DNA of 64,000 nt from Runella sp. CRIBMP (GTDB lineage: Bacteria; Bacteroidota; Bacteroidia; Cytophagales; Spirosomataceae): assembly GCF_009905605.1 (NCBI RefSeq), contig NZ_JAAAKZ010000003.1, positions 62,001-126,000 of the forward strand. Reading direction: 5' to 3'. Below, piece after piece: positions 44,991 through 53,994 of the stretch (the stretch's first letter is position 1; every line of letters begins with the position of its first letter). A program made the translations under genes and the position numbers. The notes under the pieces are model-generated. The model searched no databases. It saw only the letters and a program-made list of their open reading frames with translations, and had not been told where the DNA came from.

Positions 44991-45599
44991 ATGTCTGAAT
45001 TTCAAGCCTATCTTCAACTCGGATTTTCCCACATTACGGACCCCAACGGCTACGACCACATATTGTTTGTCATTGCACTTTGCGCCATTTATGCTTTCAA
45101 AGAATGGAAAAAAGTATTGGTTTTGGTTACCGCTTTTACATTGGGCCATTCGGTAACCCTAGCGCTGGCTACGCTTAAAATGATTACCTACAGTTCGGCC
45201 TTCATTGAATTATTGATTCCGATTACGATTTTCATTACGGCCGTCTCTAATTTTTCAGAAAAGAGCACGGGTGAGCCAAAATCCCCCAAACTGAGGTATG
45301 TATTGGCCGCGTGTTTTGGCTTAATTCACGGCATGGGTTTTTCCAATTACCTGCGCAGTTTGCTGGGCGACCAAGATAGCATTGTGATGCCGCTGTTTGC
45401 GTTTAATGTTGGTTTGGAATTGGGTCAACTTGTGATAGTGGCCATTGCCTTAGCCATTGCCTCTCTTTTTGTGGATGTGATAAGGGTCAAGCGTCTCACT
45501 TGGAATCATTTGATTTCGGGAATTGTGGCAGGAATGGCCCTTTCGTTGATTTTGGGAAATGAGGTTTTTCGAACTTTTATAGGTCTATCCGTGGAATAA
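44991..45599 (+). CDS. HupE/UreJ-like membrane protein
   Basis: A 202-residue polytopic membrane protein (ATG 44991, MSEFQAYLQLGFSHI; an upstream TTG at 44937 is unlikely). About six helices with conserved His in GFSHITDPNGYDHILFVIAL, TAFTLGHSVTLAL and CFGLIHGMGFSNYL. The spacing of these His motifs matches the HupE/UreJ family, some members of which transport nickel or cobalt; in Bacteroidota the role is not established. No hydrogenase or urease genes are near. Confidence 0.85.
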   Translation: MSEFQAYLQLGFSHITDPNGYDHILFVIALCAIYAFKEWKKVLVLVTAFTLGHSVTLALATLKMITYSSAFIELLIPITIFITAVSNFSEKSTGEPKSPKLRYVLAACFGLIHGMGFSNYLRSLLGDQDSIVMPLFAFNVGLELGQLVIVAIALAIASLFVDVIRVKRLTWNHLISGIVAGMALSLILGNEVFRTFIGLSVE

Positions 45600-45691
45600 T
45601 GTCGCTGAAAAAAGGGTAAGTGTCTACCTATAAGGGCGATTTTTGCTATTTTCTTTTATTTTTACAACCAACAAACTAATACCAACTTCCG

Positions 45692-48064
45692 ATGAGAAAA
45701 CAGTTTATTTTTTACTGGCTGATGCTTACCGCTGGCGGTTTGCTTGCTCAACCTCCAGCGGGCAACTACAACGCCAACTCACGTTTTGAACAATTGGGGG
45801 CATCGCTCCCGACCCCAAACACTACACGTACTGCGTCGGGTGCGCCAGGAAAGGATTTTTGGCAGCAACGCGCCGACTACGACATCAAAGCCGAATTGGA
45901 TGATGAAAAACGCAAAATCACAGGAACTGAAACCATTACGTATTTTAATAACTCCCCCGATGAGTTGAAGTACGTCTGGTTGCAATTGGACCAAAATTTA
46001 TTTGAAAAGAACTCAATCAATGCTACCTCACAAAATAACAGCATACAAAACCAAATGTCATCCAATGCCGTGACGGGGTTAAATGCTCCTAGTTCGGTTA
46101 GAGGTAGTGTTGCTGGTGATTTTAGCTTCAAAATTACTTCAGTAAAAGACCCCAAAACGGGACAACCGCTCAAACACACCATCAACGGTACTATGATGCG
46201 TATAGAGCTACCTGTGGGTATTAAGACGGGCCAATCGTATGCTTTTTCGGTGGACTGGAACTACTTTATCAATGAGTACTACGGCCGGGCTGGTTATGAG
46301 TTTTTCCCGAAAGATGGTAACACCAATTATTTTATTGCTCACTGGTTTCCCAGAATGTGCGTTTATGATGACGTGAACGGTTGGCAGCACAAACAATTCT
46401 TAGGTCAAGGAGAGTTTACGTTGACTTTTGGTAATTATAAAGTAGCCTTAACTGTGCCCAATGATCACATTGTAGGCGCAACGGGTGAATTACAAAATGC
46501 TAATCAGGTGCTCTCGGCAGAGCAACTTAGGCGCATGGAAAAAGCCAAAACGGCTACCCGTCCAGTATTGATTGTGAGCCAAGAAGAAGCTGAAAAAGCC
46601 GAAAAAGGCAAACCAACAGGTAAGAAAACGTGGATATATAAGGCTGAAAACGTGAGGGACTTTGCCTTTGCTACGAGCCGTAAGTTTATCTGGGATGCGA
46701 TGCAGATAGACCAAGCGGGCAAAAAAGTGATGTGTATGTCGCTTTATTCAAAAGAAGGAAATCCGCTTTGGGGACAGTACTCTACAATGGTGGTAGCGCA
46801 TACAATACGCTCTTATTCAAAGTACTCGGTAGATTATCCTTATCCAGTGGCTTATTCGTGCCATGCCAGCGGTGGTGGAATGGAATACCCGATGATTTCG
46901 TTCAACGGTGGGCGCCCAGAACCAGACGGAACATATTCGGAAGGTACTAAATACGGTATGATTGGGGTGATTATTCATGAAGTGGGGCATAATTTCTTTC
47001 CTATGATTATCAATTCAGATGAGCGCCAGTGGGGATGGATGGACGAGGGCTTGAACACATTTGTACAGTACCTTGCCGAAAAAGAATGGGATAAAGATTT
47101 TCCAACCCGAAGAGGAGAACCTCAGTTCATTGTAGATTACATGAAACAGGATGCCAAAAATCTGGTGCCTATCATGACCAGCTCCGACAATATCATGCTT
47201 TATGGCCCCAATGCTTATGCAAAGCCCGCTACGGCGCTCAACATTTTGCGCGAAACGGTAATGGGACGCGAGTTGTTTGACTACGCTTTCAAAGAGTATG
47301 CACGCCGTTGGGCCTTTAAAAATCCTACTCCAGCTGATTTCTTCCGCACTATGGAAGATGCCTCAGGCGTGGATTTGGATTGGTTTTGGAAAGGTTGGTT
47401 TTATGGCACAGAGGCTGTTGACCAAGACTTAGTCGAAGTGGAATGGTTTGCGTTGGATACCCAAAATCCCGAAATCAACAAAGCAGAAGCAAAAAAACAA
47501 GCCGAAGCCAAACGCAACACCGTGGCTCGTCAGCGAGACAAAGACTACATTAAAGAGTCGGTAGTTGATAAAAATCCTGACATGAAGGATTTCTATAACA
47601 CCTATGACCCTTACAAAGTGACGGAAGCCGACAAGAAAAAATACGAAACGTATTTGGCAAGTTTAACGCCAGATGAGCGTAAGTTGGTCGAATCAGGGGT
47701 GAACTTCTACACATTGAAAGTAAAAAACAAAGGAGGCCTGCCTATGCCTGTAATCGTAAAGATGCAATTTGAGGACGGAACAGATTCGGTAGCAAGATTC
47801 CCAGCTGAAATCTGGAGATTGAACGACCAAAATGTTTCTAAAGTTATTACTAGCAAAAAGAAGGTAGTTCAATGGACATTGGACCCGTATCGTGAGATTG
47901 CTGATATTGACGAAGAAAGTAACAGTTTTCCGCGTCAACCAGCTCAACCGACCAAATTCCAATTGTTTAAATCACAGGGATTCCAGCGAGGGCCTAATCC
48001 AATGCGCGAAGCTCAGCAAAGCCAACCCCCGAAAACAGGCCAACAAGGCGGCGCTAAGAATTAA
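45692..48064 (+). CDS. Exported M1-family zinc metallopeptidase
   Basis: A 790-residue exported aminopeptidase-like protein. Signal peptide (MRKQFIFYWLMLTAGGLLAQ), then an M1 N-terminal beta domain (TETITYFNNSPDELKYVWLQL) and the gluzincin catalytic domain with zinc site HEVGH (His429, Glu430, His433) and the third ligand Glu452 in WMDEGLNTF, the canonical 18-residue spacing. GGMEYPMISF is the exopeptidase-like GxMEN counterpart, here GMEYP, so true aminopeptidase specificity is uncertain. The C-terminal region ends in a Gln/Pro-rich tail. Confidence 0.92.
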   Translation: MRKQFIFYWLMLTAGGLLAQPPAGNYNANSRFEQLGASLPTPNTTRTASGAPGKDFWQQRADYDIKAELDDEKRKITGTETITYFNNSPDELKYVWLQLDQNLFEKNSINATSQNNSIQNQMSSNAVTGLNAPSSVRGSVAGDFSFKITSVKDPKTGQPLKHTINGTMMRIELPVGIKTGQSYAFSVDWNYFINEYYGRAGYEFFPKDGNTNYFIAHWFPRMCVYDDVNGWQHKQFLGQGEFTLTFGNYKVALTVPNDHIVGATGELQNANQVLSAEQLRRMEKAKTATRPVLIVSQEEAEKAEKGKPTGKKTWIYKAENVRDFAFATSRKFIWDAMQIDQAGKKVMCMSLYSKEGNPLWGQYSTMVVAHTIRSYSKYSVDYPYPVAYSCHASGGGMEYPMISFNGGRPEPDGTYSEGTKYGMIGVIIHEVGHNFFPMIINSDERQWGWMDEGLNTFVQYLAEKEWDKDFPTRRGEPQFIVDYMKQDAKNLVPIMTSSDNIMLYGPNAYAKPATALNILRETVMGRELFDYAFKEYARRWAFKNPTPADFFRTMEDASGVDLDWFWKGWFYGTEAVDQDLVEVEWFALDTQNPEINKAEAKKQAEAKRNTVARQRDKDYIKESVVDKNPDMKDFYNTYDPYKVTEADKKKYETYLASLTPDERKLVESGVNFYTLKVKNKGGLPMPVIVKMQFEDGTDSVARFPAEIWRLNDQNVSKVITSKKKVVQWTLDPYREIADIDEESNSFPRQPAQPTKFQLFKSQGFQRGPNPMREAQQSQPPKTGQQGGAKN

Positions 48065-48135
48065 CAAACGTAGGGCTTAATAATTATCTAGGCATAAAAA
48101 AAGGGCGAAGGTTACCCCCTCCCGCCCCTGTAGAG

Positions 48136-48174
48136 AGCCATTCTGATATAATGTGTCAGGATGGCTTTTTTTTA
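48136..48174. terminator. Terminator between M1 peptidase and barrel-protein genes
   Basis: An 11-position stem with one G-T pair (48136-48146 with 48156-48166) and a 9-base loop, followed by eight T. It is clearly oriented for the plus-strand peptidase gene. Confidence 0.85.
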
Positions 48175-48182
48175 TTGTCCGA

Positions 48183-48866
48183 TTATTTACTTAATCGATA
48201 AGAAATCGCTAATTGCAAAGACCCGAAATTTTGTTGAAAGAGACTCTCACGCAATTGCGGATCACTGCCCGCCGTTGTGTACGAAATATACATATCGCTA
48301 ACGGGCTGAATGCTTGCCAAATAACGAAGATTGACTCCAAGTTTGTTGAAGTTTGCTCCGATTCCTGCATGATAACCAAATGCGTACGATTTGTAAGGTG
48401 AAAAGGAAAGCGGCGTATTGGAATATTGGGATAAAAACTCTTTCAATGTACCATTTTCAAATAACTGAAGGGATAACAAAGGCCCTCCGCTGATTTCAAA
48501 TTGATTGTGTTTATAGCCAATCGAAAACGGAATATCCAACTGTCCGTACTGCACACTCGTTTTGGTCGATGTACTTAGCCGTTCCAATTGAGCTCCTTTG
48601 ATGGAAACTAGTAATTCTCCTTGTAAAAATACATTTTCAGTCGAACGCACATATCCTCCCAAGGTATAACCAAAGGTTGAGCCTCCTTTTGAGGAAATTT
48701 TCTCGGGTATCCGTGAACTTGACGTAGCTAACACCCCCTCAAAGTCACTTCCCATAAATTGGGTCATTTGTAAACCTGCTTTTAATCCCCACTCCACGCC
48801 CTGAGCATATCCCGAACAAACCGCTGCGAAAAGGAGAATAAACAATGAAGTCGAAAACTTTTTCAT
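48183..48866 (-). CDS. Outer-membrane beta-barrel protein, PorT-like
   Basis: A 227-residue exported protein with a signal peptide (MKKFSTSLFILLFAAVCSGYAQ) followed by GVEWGLKAGLQMTQFMG, the start typical of the PorT/outer-membrane barrel family in Bacteroidota, and about eight amphipathic strands ending in LQLAISYRLSK. PorT proper belongs to the type IX secretion system; this is assigned only to the broad barrel family. Function unknown. Confidence 0.82.
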   Translation of the reverse strand: MKKFSTSLFILLFAAVCSGYAQGVEWGLKAGLQMTQFMGSDFEGVLATSSSRIPEKISSKGGSTFGYTLGGYVRSTENVFLQGELLVSIKGAQLERLSTSTKTSVQYGQLDIPFSIGYKHNQFEISGGPLLSLQLFENGTLKEFLSQYSNTPLSFSPYKSYAFGYHAGIGANFNKLGVNLRYLASIQPVSDMYISYTTAGSDPQLRESLFQQNFGSLQLAISYRLSK

Positions 48867-49012
48867 ATACTATATTTATGGTGTTCAAAGTTGTTTATGT
48901 TTCTAACGAAAGATTCAAAGAAAATAGTGCCGTTTTGCTGAATGATTTGGCCACTTAATGCATCAAAGTAAGTTTCAAAGGTCTGTATCTTTTTCTTATA
49001 AATCCAATATCT

Positions 49013-51043
49013 ATGAAAAAACGCATAGCTCTTCTATTCATTTTAATCGTTTCGATTCTCGCGTCAGCAGTTGCCCAAACCTATGATATTTGTGTGTATG
49101 GGGGTTCTTCGGCAGGAGTCATTGCTGCCTATACTGCTAAAAAAGCGGGCAAAACAGTGTTGCTTATTGAGCCAGGAAAGCATTTAGGAGGATTAAGTTC
49201 GGGAGGCTTAGGCCAAACCGATATAGGAAATAAATACGCAATTACGGGCATTGCAAGGGATTTTTACCGCCAAATAGGTCAACACTATGGGAAGTTTGAA
49301 CAATGGACTTTTGAGCCGCATGTGGCAGAAAACCTGTTTAAAGAATATGTAAAAAAAGGTGATTTTCCTGTATGGTTTGAGTATCGTTTAGTGTCTGCCT
49401 CTAAAAAAGAAGGTAAAATTCAGGAAATCACCGTTGAGTCATCTAATCAGCCAGGCCAAGGGCTGCGAACGGTAAAAGCAAAAATGTTTATTGACTGTAC
49501 GTATGAAGGGGATTTGATGGCCAAAGCGGGCGTAAGTTACATCGTTGGGCGTGAGGCGAATAGCCAATACAACGAGACATGGAATGGCGTGCAGCTATTG
49601 GATAAACACCAATTTCCCGAGGGCGTCGACCCTTACAAAATTCCAGGAGACCCTTCGAGTGGTTTGTTGTGGGGAATATCGACGGCGGCATTGGCCCCAA
49701 ACGGTTCGGGCGATAAGCTTTTACAAACCTATAATTTTCGACTGTGTCTGACCAAAGACCCAGCCAATCGGATTCCAATCACGCGTCCTGATCGCTATGA
49801 TTCAACTAAGTATGAACTCTTGTTGAGGCAAGTGGCCATTGAAAAACCACCGCACATCAATTGGGGCGTGATGCACATTGCGGATATGCCCAATTCCAAA
49901 ACCGATATCAATAACAAAGGTGGGTTTTCGACCGATATGATTGGCATGAATCATGATTATGCGGAAGCCAATTATGAAACCCGTAAGAAAATCATCAAAG
50001 ACCACGAAGACTACACCAAAGGGTTTCTCTATTTTGTAGGGCATGACCCACGGATGCCCGAGCATCTCCGTAAACAAATGTTAGAATGGGGCTATCCCAA
50101 GGATGAATACATCGACAATGACCATTTCAGTCCACAACTTTACGTCCGCGAAGCTCGCCGTTTGGTGGGTGAATACGTGATGACTCAACACAATTGCGAG
50201 GGGCGCGAGGTGGTCAAAGATGGAATTGGATTAGCGGCTTACACTATGGATTCGCACAATTGCCAGCGTATTTTGTTCAAGAACCCTAAAACTGGCAAAA
50301 TGGAAGTTCGCAATGAAGGAGATGTGCAAGTAGGAGGCTTCCCCCCCTATCCTATCAGTTATCGTTCATTGATTCCTAAAAAGGCTGATTGCGAGAATCT
50401 TCTTGTTCCCGTTTGTCTTTCTGCCACCCATATTGCGTATGGTTCTATTCGCATGGAGCCCGTTTTTATGGCATTGGCCCAAGCCTCGGCCGTGGCGGCA
50501 GCAATGGCCATTGATACCCAAAAGCCAGTTCAGGAAATAAACGTAACAAACCTTCAGAAGGCGTTAATTTCCAACCCTCTGATGGATGGAAGCCAAGCAG
50601 AAATTTTATTGGATAATGACGTTACCCCCACAAAAATAACTGTAATCGGTAACTGGAAAGCTGTTAAAACGGGCGGAAAATATGCCGCGACTCAGTTGGT
50701 AGACAATTCGAAAGGCAAAGAAAAAAACAGTGTACGCTTTGAGCCAGATGTTCCCCAAACGGGAGAGTATGTGGTGTATGTCTACAACCCCAGCCCAACG
50801 GGCGGTGGTGGAAATCCTGGTGAGGCTGCCGACGAGGCTAAAGCGAGCCGAACTATGGTCAGAGTAAAGACCGCTACTGAAATCAAAGAAGTGGTGGTTG
50901 AGTCGCAAACACAGGTAAATGACTGGATTAAACTAGGCACATACAAGTTTGCCAAAGGGAGTGAAAATTTTGTGGAGATTACCAATCAAAACGCGAACGG
51001 TGTCGTGGTAGCAGATGCTGTTTTGTTTGTACCAAGCAAATAG
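49013..51043 (+). CDS. Exported FAD-dependent oxidoreductase with golvesin-like C-terminal domain
   Basis: A 676-residue protein. Signal peptide (KRIALLFILIVSILASAVAQ), then an FAD-binding fold with the dinucleotide motif DICVYGGSSAGVIAAYTAKK and GGLSSGGLGQTDIGNKY, typical of the FAD-dependent oxidoreductase family PF12831. A middle section has conserved GFLYFVGHDPRMPEHLRKQM. Residues about 535-676 are a golvesin-type or carbohydrate-binding-like beta domain (VRFEPDVPQTGEYVVYVYNP). Homologues are often annotated xanthan-lyase-like and accompany polysaccharide breakdown; substrate unknown. It ends at a large palindromic terminator. Confidence 0.87.
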   Translation: MKKRIALLFILIVSILASAVAQTYDICVYGGSSAGVIAAYTAKKAGKTVLLIEPGKHLGGLSSGGLGQTDIGNKYAITGIARDFYRQIGQHYGKFEQWTFEPHVAENLFKEYVKKGDFPVWFEYRLVSASKKEGKIQEITVESSNQPGQGLRTVKAKMFIDCTYEGDLMAKAGVSYIVGREANSQYNETWNGVQLLDKHQFPEGVDPYKIPGDPSSGLLWGISTAALAPNGSGDKLLQTYNFRLCLTKDPANRIPITRPDRYDSTKYELLLRQVAIEKPPHINWGVMHIADMPNSKTDINNKGGFSTDMIGMNHDYAEANYETRKKIIKDHEDYTKGFLYFVGHDPRMPEHLRKQMLEWGYPKDEYIDNDHFSPQLYVREARRLVGEYVMTQHNCEGREVVKDGIGLAAYTMDSHNCQRILFKNPKTGKMEVRNEGDVQVGGFPPYPISYRSLIPKKADCENLLVPVCLSATHIAYGSIRMEPVFMALAQASAVAAAMAIDTQKPVQEINVTNLQKALISNPLMDGSQAEILLDNDVTPTKITVIGNWKAVKTGGKYAATQLVDNSKGKEKNSVRFEPDVPQTGEYVVYVYNPSPTGGGGNPGEAADEAKASRTMVRVKTATEIKEVVVESQTQVNDWIKLGTYKFAKGSENFVEITNQNANGVVVADAVLFVPSK

Positions 51044-51050
51044 ATTTTTT

Positions 51051-51102
51051 CTTGTTGTATACCAAAAAAGGAGCCTAGGCTCCTTTTTTGGTATACAACA
51101 AG
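51051..51102. terminator. Perfect 52-base palindrome acting as bidirectional terminator
   Basis: Arms 51051-51076 and 51077-51102 are exact reverse complements over 26 bases with no spacer (centre CCTAGG), between convergent FAD oxidoreductase and serpin genes. Six A and six T lie inside the arms, so each strand gives a GC core followed by T residues. Confidence 0.85.
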
Positions 51103-51111
51103 CGCTTTGAT

Positions 51112-52365
51112 TTAAGAAGGATTGACTATTTTTCCCATAAATAAAACAGTATCAGATGTTTTTTCGCTGATGATAAAAACAAACGGACGGTCTGCATAAT
51201 ATGTTTGAGGAAGCGAAGTCAGTTCTACTCCGATGGTGGTTACGGCAGCCGCTTCGGTGCCTTTTTCATCCACTGCCACGTAGGTGTTTTGCTTAACAAA
51301 ACCAACGTTCAGCTTCTGCGTTTTGCTGATTTTGCTTAAATCGGCTACATTGGGGAGGAAGGCCGATGGCATGCCCATTTTTTCGAGTACATTGTTCAAA
51401 TACACTTCGTATTCGATGGTAAATCGAGGTAAGCCAATCGAAAGATTATCCACTTCTTTCAGTCCTTGTTGCAATTGATTCCATTCAGAAGCAGTCAGTT
51501 TGGTTACTAAATCATTGACTCCTTGTGTACCGATTGGTACCAATACAGTCATTGAATAGCGGCCATTGCCGTAGGGAAGTTTATACGCAAAATACCCATC
51601 ACGATTGGCAAACGAAATTTTGTTTTTCATTTGCATCATTTTGACATTTTTCGTTTTGCTTTCAGCCAGTTGAAAGGGGTAATCGGTGGTTTTTTGCTCG
51701 TCAAAACTTGTCGTCCAGTCACCCTTGAAATACAGGGCATTCATCAAAAACAACACCATTTGCGGCTCTATTTTATCAAGTACTTTCTTGATTTTGCCGT
51801 TAGTTTTATCGCTTGCCCACGTGTTTAGGGGCGTCGCATCCGAGCCACTAAATTGTGACGCTTCTGCCTTAAAAGAATTTTTTAAGATGTTAACAAAGTC
51901 GGTTTCGGGCTGAAACGTATTTCGATTCCATACCGAATTGGCTAATCCAAGCGTAACTTTAGGGTCAGTTTTGGGTAGACCTTCTATGAGTTTTAAATAA
52001 GTTGCGTTGGCGTCTGCCAACGAGATTCCGTTCAATTTGAGGGTTTTTTGAATCTCGTCGGCAGTCTGTCCGTTGGCACCGTTGAGTAGCATACCCAGCG
52101 CCATGTGCAAGCTCAAAGGTGATACAAATACGTTTTTGTCGGAGGGCTCTTGCTCATTAAGCCTTTTAAAAAAATCAAAGGCAAAGTCGTCGGTAAGACT
52201 GGCAAAGTTTTCTGAAATTTTTACCTCTTCGCCTACGGGCGAAGGGCTGGTGGAGCTGCACCCCAAGGCCACCCAAAGCAGCATCAGGGTCGCGGCGATG
52301 ACCAGTACGCACTGAAAAAATGAAGAAGTTCTCATGGTTAAAGCTGTTCTAGGAATAGTTGTCAT
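51112..52365 (-). CDS. Lipoprotein serpin (serine protease inhibitor)
   Basis: A 417-residue serpin, predicted to be lipid-anchored: hydrophobic leader then VALGC (lipobox Cys at 36; an internal start at 52335 gives a shorter leader). The serpin fold is complete: NVFVSPLSLHMALGML near the N-terminus, LANSVWNRN, MVLFLMNALYFKGDW, the reactive-centre loop hinge EKGTEAAAVTT and the terminal FVFIISEKTSDTVLFMGKI. By hinge numbering P1-P1' would be Thr-Ser, so elastase- or thiol-protease-like targets are possible but unproven. The hinge has the small residues required of an inhibitory serpin. Confidence 0.93.
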   Translation of the reverse strand: MTTIPRTALTMRTSSFFQCVLVIAATLMLLWVALGCSSTSPSPVGEEVKISENFASLTDDFAFDFFKRLNEQEPSDKNVFVSPLSLHMALGMLLNGANGQTADEIQKTLKLNGISLADANATYLKLIEGLPKTDPKVTLGLANSVWNRNTFQPETDFVNILKNSFKAEASQFSGSDATPLNTWASDKTNGKIKKVLDKIEPQMVLFLMNALYFKGDWTTSFDEQKTTDYPFQLAESKTKNVKMMQMKNKISFANRDGYFAYKLPYGNGRYSMTVLVPIGTQGVNDLVTKLTASEWNQLQQGLKEVDNLSIGLPRFTIEYEVYLNNVLEKMGMPSAFLPNVADLSKISKTQKLNVGFVKQNTYVAVDEKGTEAAAVTTIGVELTSLPQTYYADRPFVFIISEKTSDTVLFMGKIVNPS

Positions 52366-52500
52366 AGCGGTTAAGTTTTAATTGGAAACTAACACTATGA
52401 CGTTGTTGAATGTATAACGGTTGGAACTTGAATAAATTTTTTTAAACTCATGCAACCTTTGTGCCAAGCATTTGCATCTACCTTTTGAAACAGCCTGATT

Positions 52501-53094
52501 ATGGTCAAAATTTTACAACTGTTCACGAGCGAAGCCCAATTGGTAAAATCCTTACAGAAGGGAGATGCCAAGGCACAACGCCACTTGTACGAAAAGTACT
52601 CGGCGCGGTTGCTGGCGGTGTGTGTACGGTACATAAACGATAAAATGGAAGCGGAAGATGTGTTGATTGAGGGGTTTATGAAGATTTTTGACCGTATCGA
52701 CCAATTCAAAGGAGAAGGTAGTTTTGAAGGCTGGATGCGTCGATTAATGACCAATGAAGCCTTAATGTATTTGCGCACTAAGCGCCATATTAAAGTAGAC
52801 CTTGATGCGCCAGAAGCACAACATCTTCCCAATTATGAATGGGCTGATGCCTCCCTCGAAGTGGATGACTTAATGGCAGTTATCGCCAAGTTACCGACAG
52901 GTTATCGTACAGTGTTTAACCTATATGCCATTGAGGGATACTCACATGCAGAGATTGCCGAGCAATTAGGAATTACTGAAAGCACCTCAAAGTCGCAACT
53001 GCATCGGGCACGTGCTTTGCTGCAAGACATGATAAAAGAAATAGAAAATTTAAATCAAACCGCTGAAGCGGTGAAAAGTTTAAAAGGGAAATAA
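52501..53094 (+). CDS. ECF-type RNA polymerase sigma factor
   Basis: A 197-residue sigma-70 family factor with region 2 (QKGDAKAQRHLYEKYSAR, then DAEDVLIEGFMKIF-like helix EAEDVLIEGFMKIF and GWMRRLMTNEALMYL) and region 4 (LPTGYRTVFNLYAIEGYSH, then EIAEQLGITESTSKSQLHRA). No region 3, so it is an extracytoplasmic-function sigma. The next gene starts 2 bases after its stop and encodes a single-helix membrane protein, the expected position of an anti-sigma factor. Confidence 0.95.
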   Translation: MVKILQLFTSEAQLVKSLQKGDAKAQRHLYEKYSARLLAVCVRYINDKMEAEDVLIEGFMKIFDRIDQFKGEGSFEGWMRRLMTNEALMYLRTKRHIKVDLDAPEAQHLPNYEWADASLEVDDLMAVIAKLPTGYRTVFNLYAIEGYSHAEIAEQLGITESTSKSQLHRARALLQDMIKEIENLNQTAEAVKSLKGK

Positions 53095-53096
53095 AG

Positions 53097-53948
53097 ATGA
53101 AAAAGCACCCTATTGACAAACTCTTTGCCCAAAAGCTCAAGGAAGCTGAAATCAAACCTCGCGACGAAGCGTGGGAAAAACTGCAGCTACGTATGCAGCA
53201 GAACAAAAAACGCCGAATCGGGGGTTGGTGGCAGCAGGGGCCTTGGTTGGCAGCGGCAGGTGTGTGTTTACTTCTGGTAGCAGGGTGGTTGACTTGGCGC
53301 GCAAATTCGTCAAATGAAACCCACTTGGCTCAACACACCCACAGCACCAAAGCGAAAGCAATAGAAAAACAAGTTGCCCCCAAAGACGAAATAAAAATGG
53401 AGGTAAATGCACCAATCGCTGAACAAGACCAAGTGGCCGCCACGCTAAATAAGCCTGAGTATATCAAACAACCGGCTCGGAAAAATACCACCAACACTGC
53501 ACCTGAATTGAAATCAGCGCCTGCTAGCCCTCAACCAATGGTGGCCGTTTTGCCAGATACACATAAGCCTGAGAATCAATCCAAACCCGAAAACGCGCCA
53601 GGGCCTACAGTCGAAAACCCCCAGATAATTGCTCAGACGTCGACTCACCCAGAAATTACATCTGGAGCAAAGACCGTGGTGTTGCAGTTGCCCGAATTAA
53701 AAGAAACGTTAGTCGCTGCCAATGCGAAAGAAACCATTGCTGAACCCAGAATAAAATCGGACGATACTAAATCTATGTCGGATGAACTGGAAGACGATAT
53801 TCTCAACAAACCCCGTAAATCCACTCGTATGGCCAAAGTATGGAAGCAATTGAAAAATGCTAAAAACGGCGAACGCGTAGACTGGGACGAAGTAGGATTC
53901 AATCCGAATAAAATGTTGGCTAAAGCCACTGGTAAGGAACGTAACTAA
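53097..53948 (+). CDS. Single-pass membrane protein, putative anti-sigma factor
   Basis: A 283-residue protein with a basic cytoplasmic N-terminus (KLFAQKLKEAEIKPRDEAWEK, then NKKRR), one helix (PWLAAAGVCLLLVAGWLTW, about 49-67) and a low-complexity Pro/Ala/Glu-rich periplasmic region. The topology and its position 2 bases after an ECF sigma gene argue for a sigma regulator, but no ZAS motif is seen and no known anti-sigma family was recognised. Its C-terminal helical end (VWKQLKNAKNGERVDWDEVG) is basic. The assignment is by context. Confidence 0.72.
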   Translation: MKKHPIDKLFAQKLKEAEIKPRDEAWEKLQLRMQQNKKRRIGGWWQQGPWLAAAGVCLLLVAGWLTWRANSSNETHLAQHTHSTKAKAIEKQVAPKDEIKMEVNAPIAEQDQVAATLNKPEYIKQPARKNTTNTAPELKSAPASPQPMVAVLPDTHKPENQSKPENAPGPTVENPQIIAQTSTHPEITSGAKTVVLQLPELKETLVAANAKETIAEPRIKSDDTKSMSDELEDDILNKPRKSTRMAKVWKQLKNAKNGERVDWDEVGFNPNKMLAKATGKERN

Positions 53949-53994
53949 ATCAACCATGAAACCACTAAGTAGCAAATTTAACATCAATACAGCC

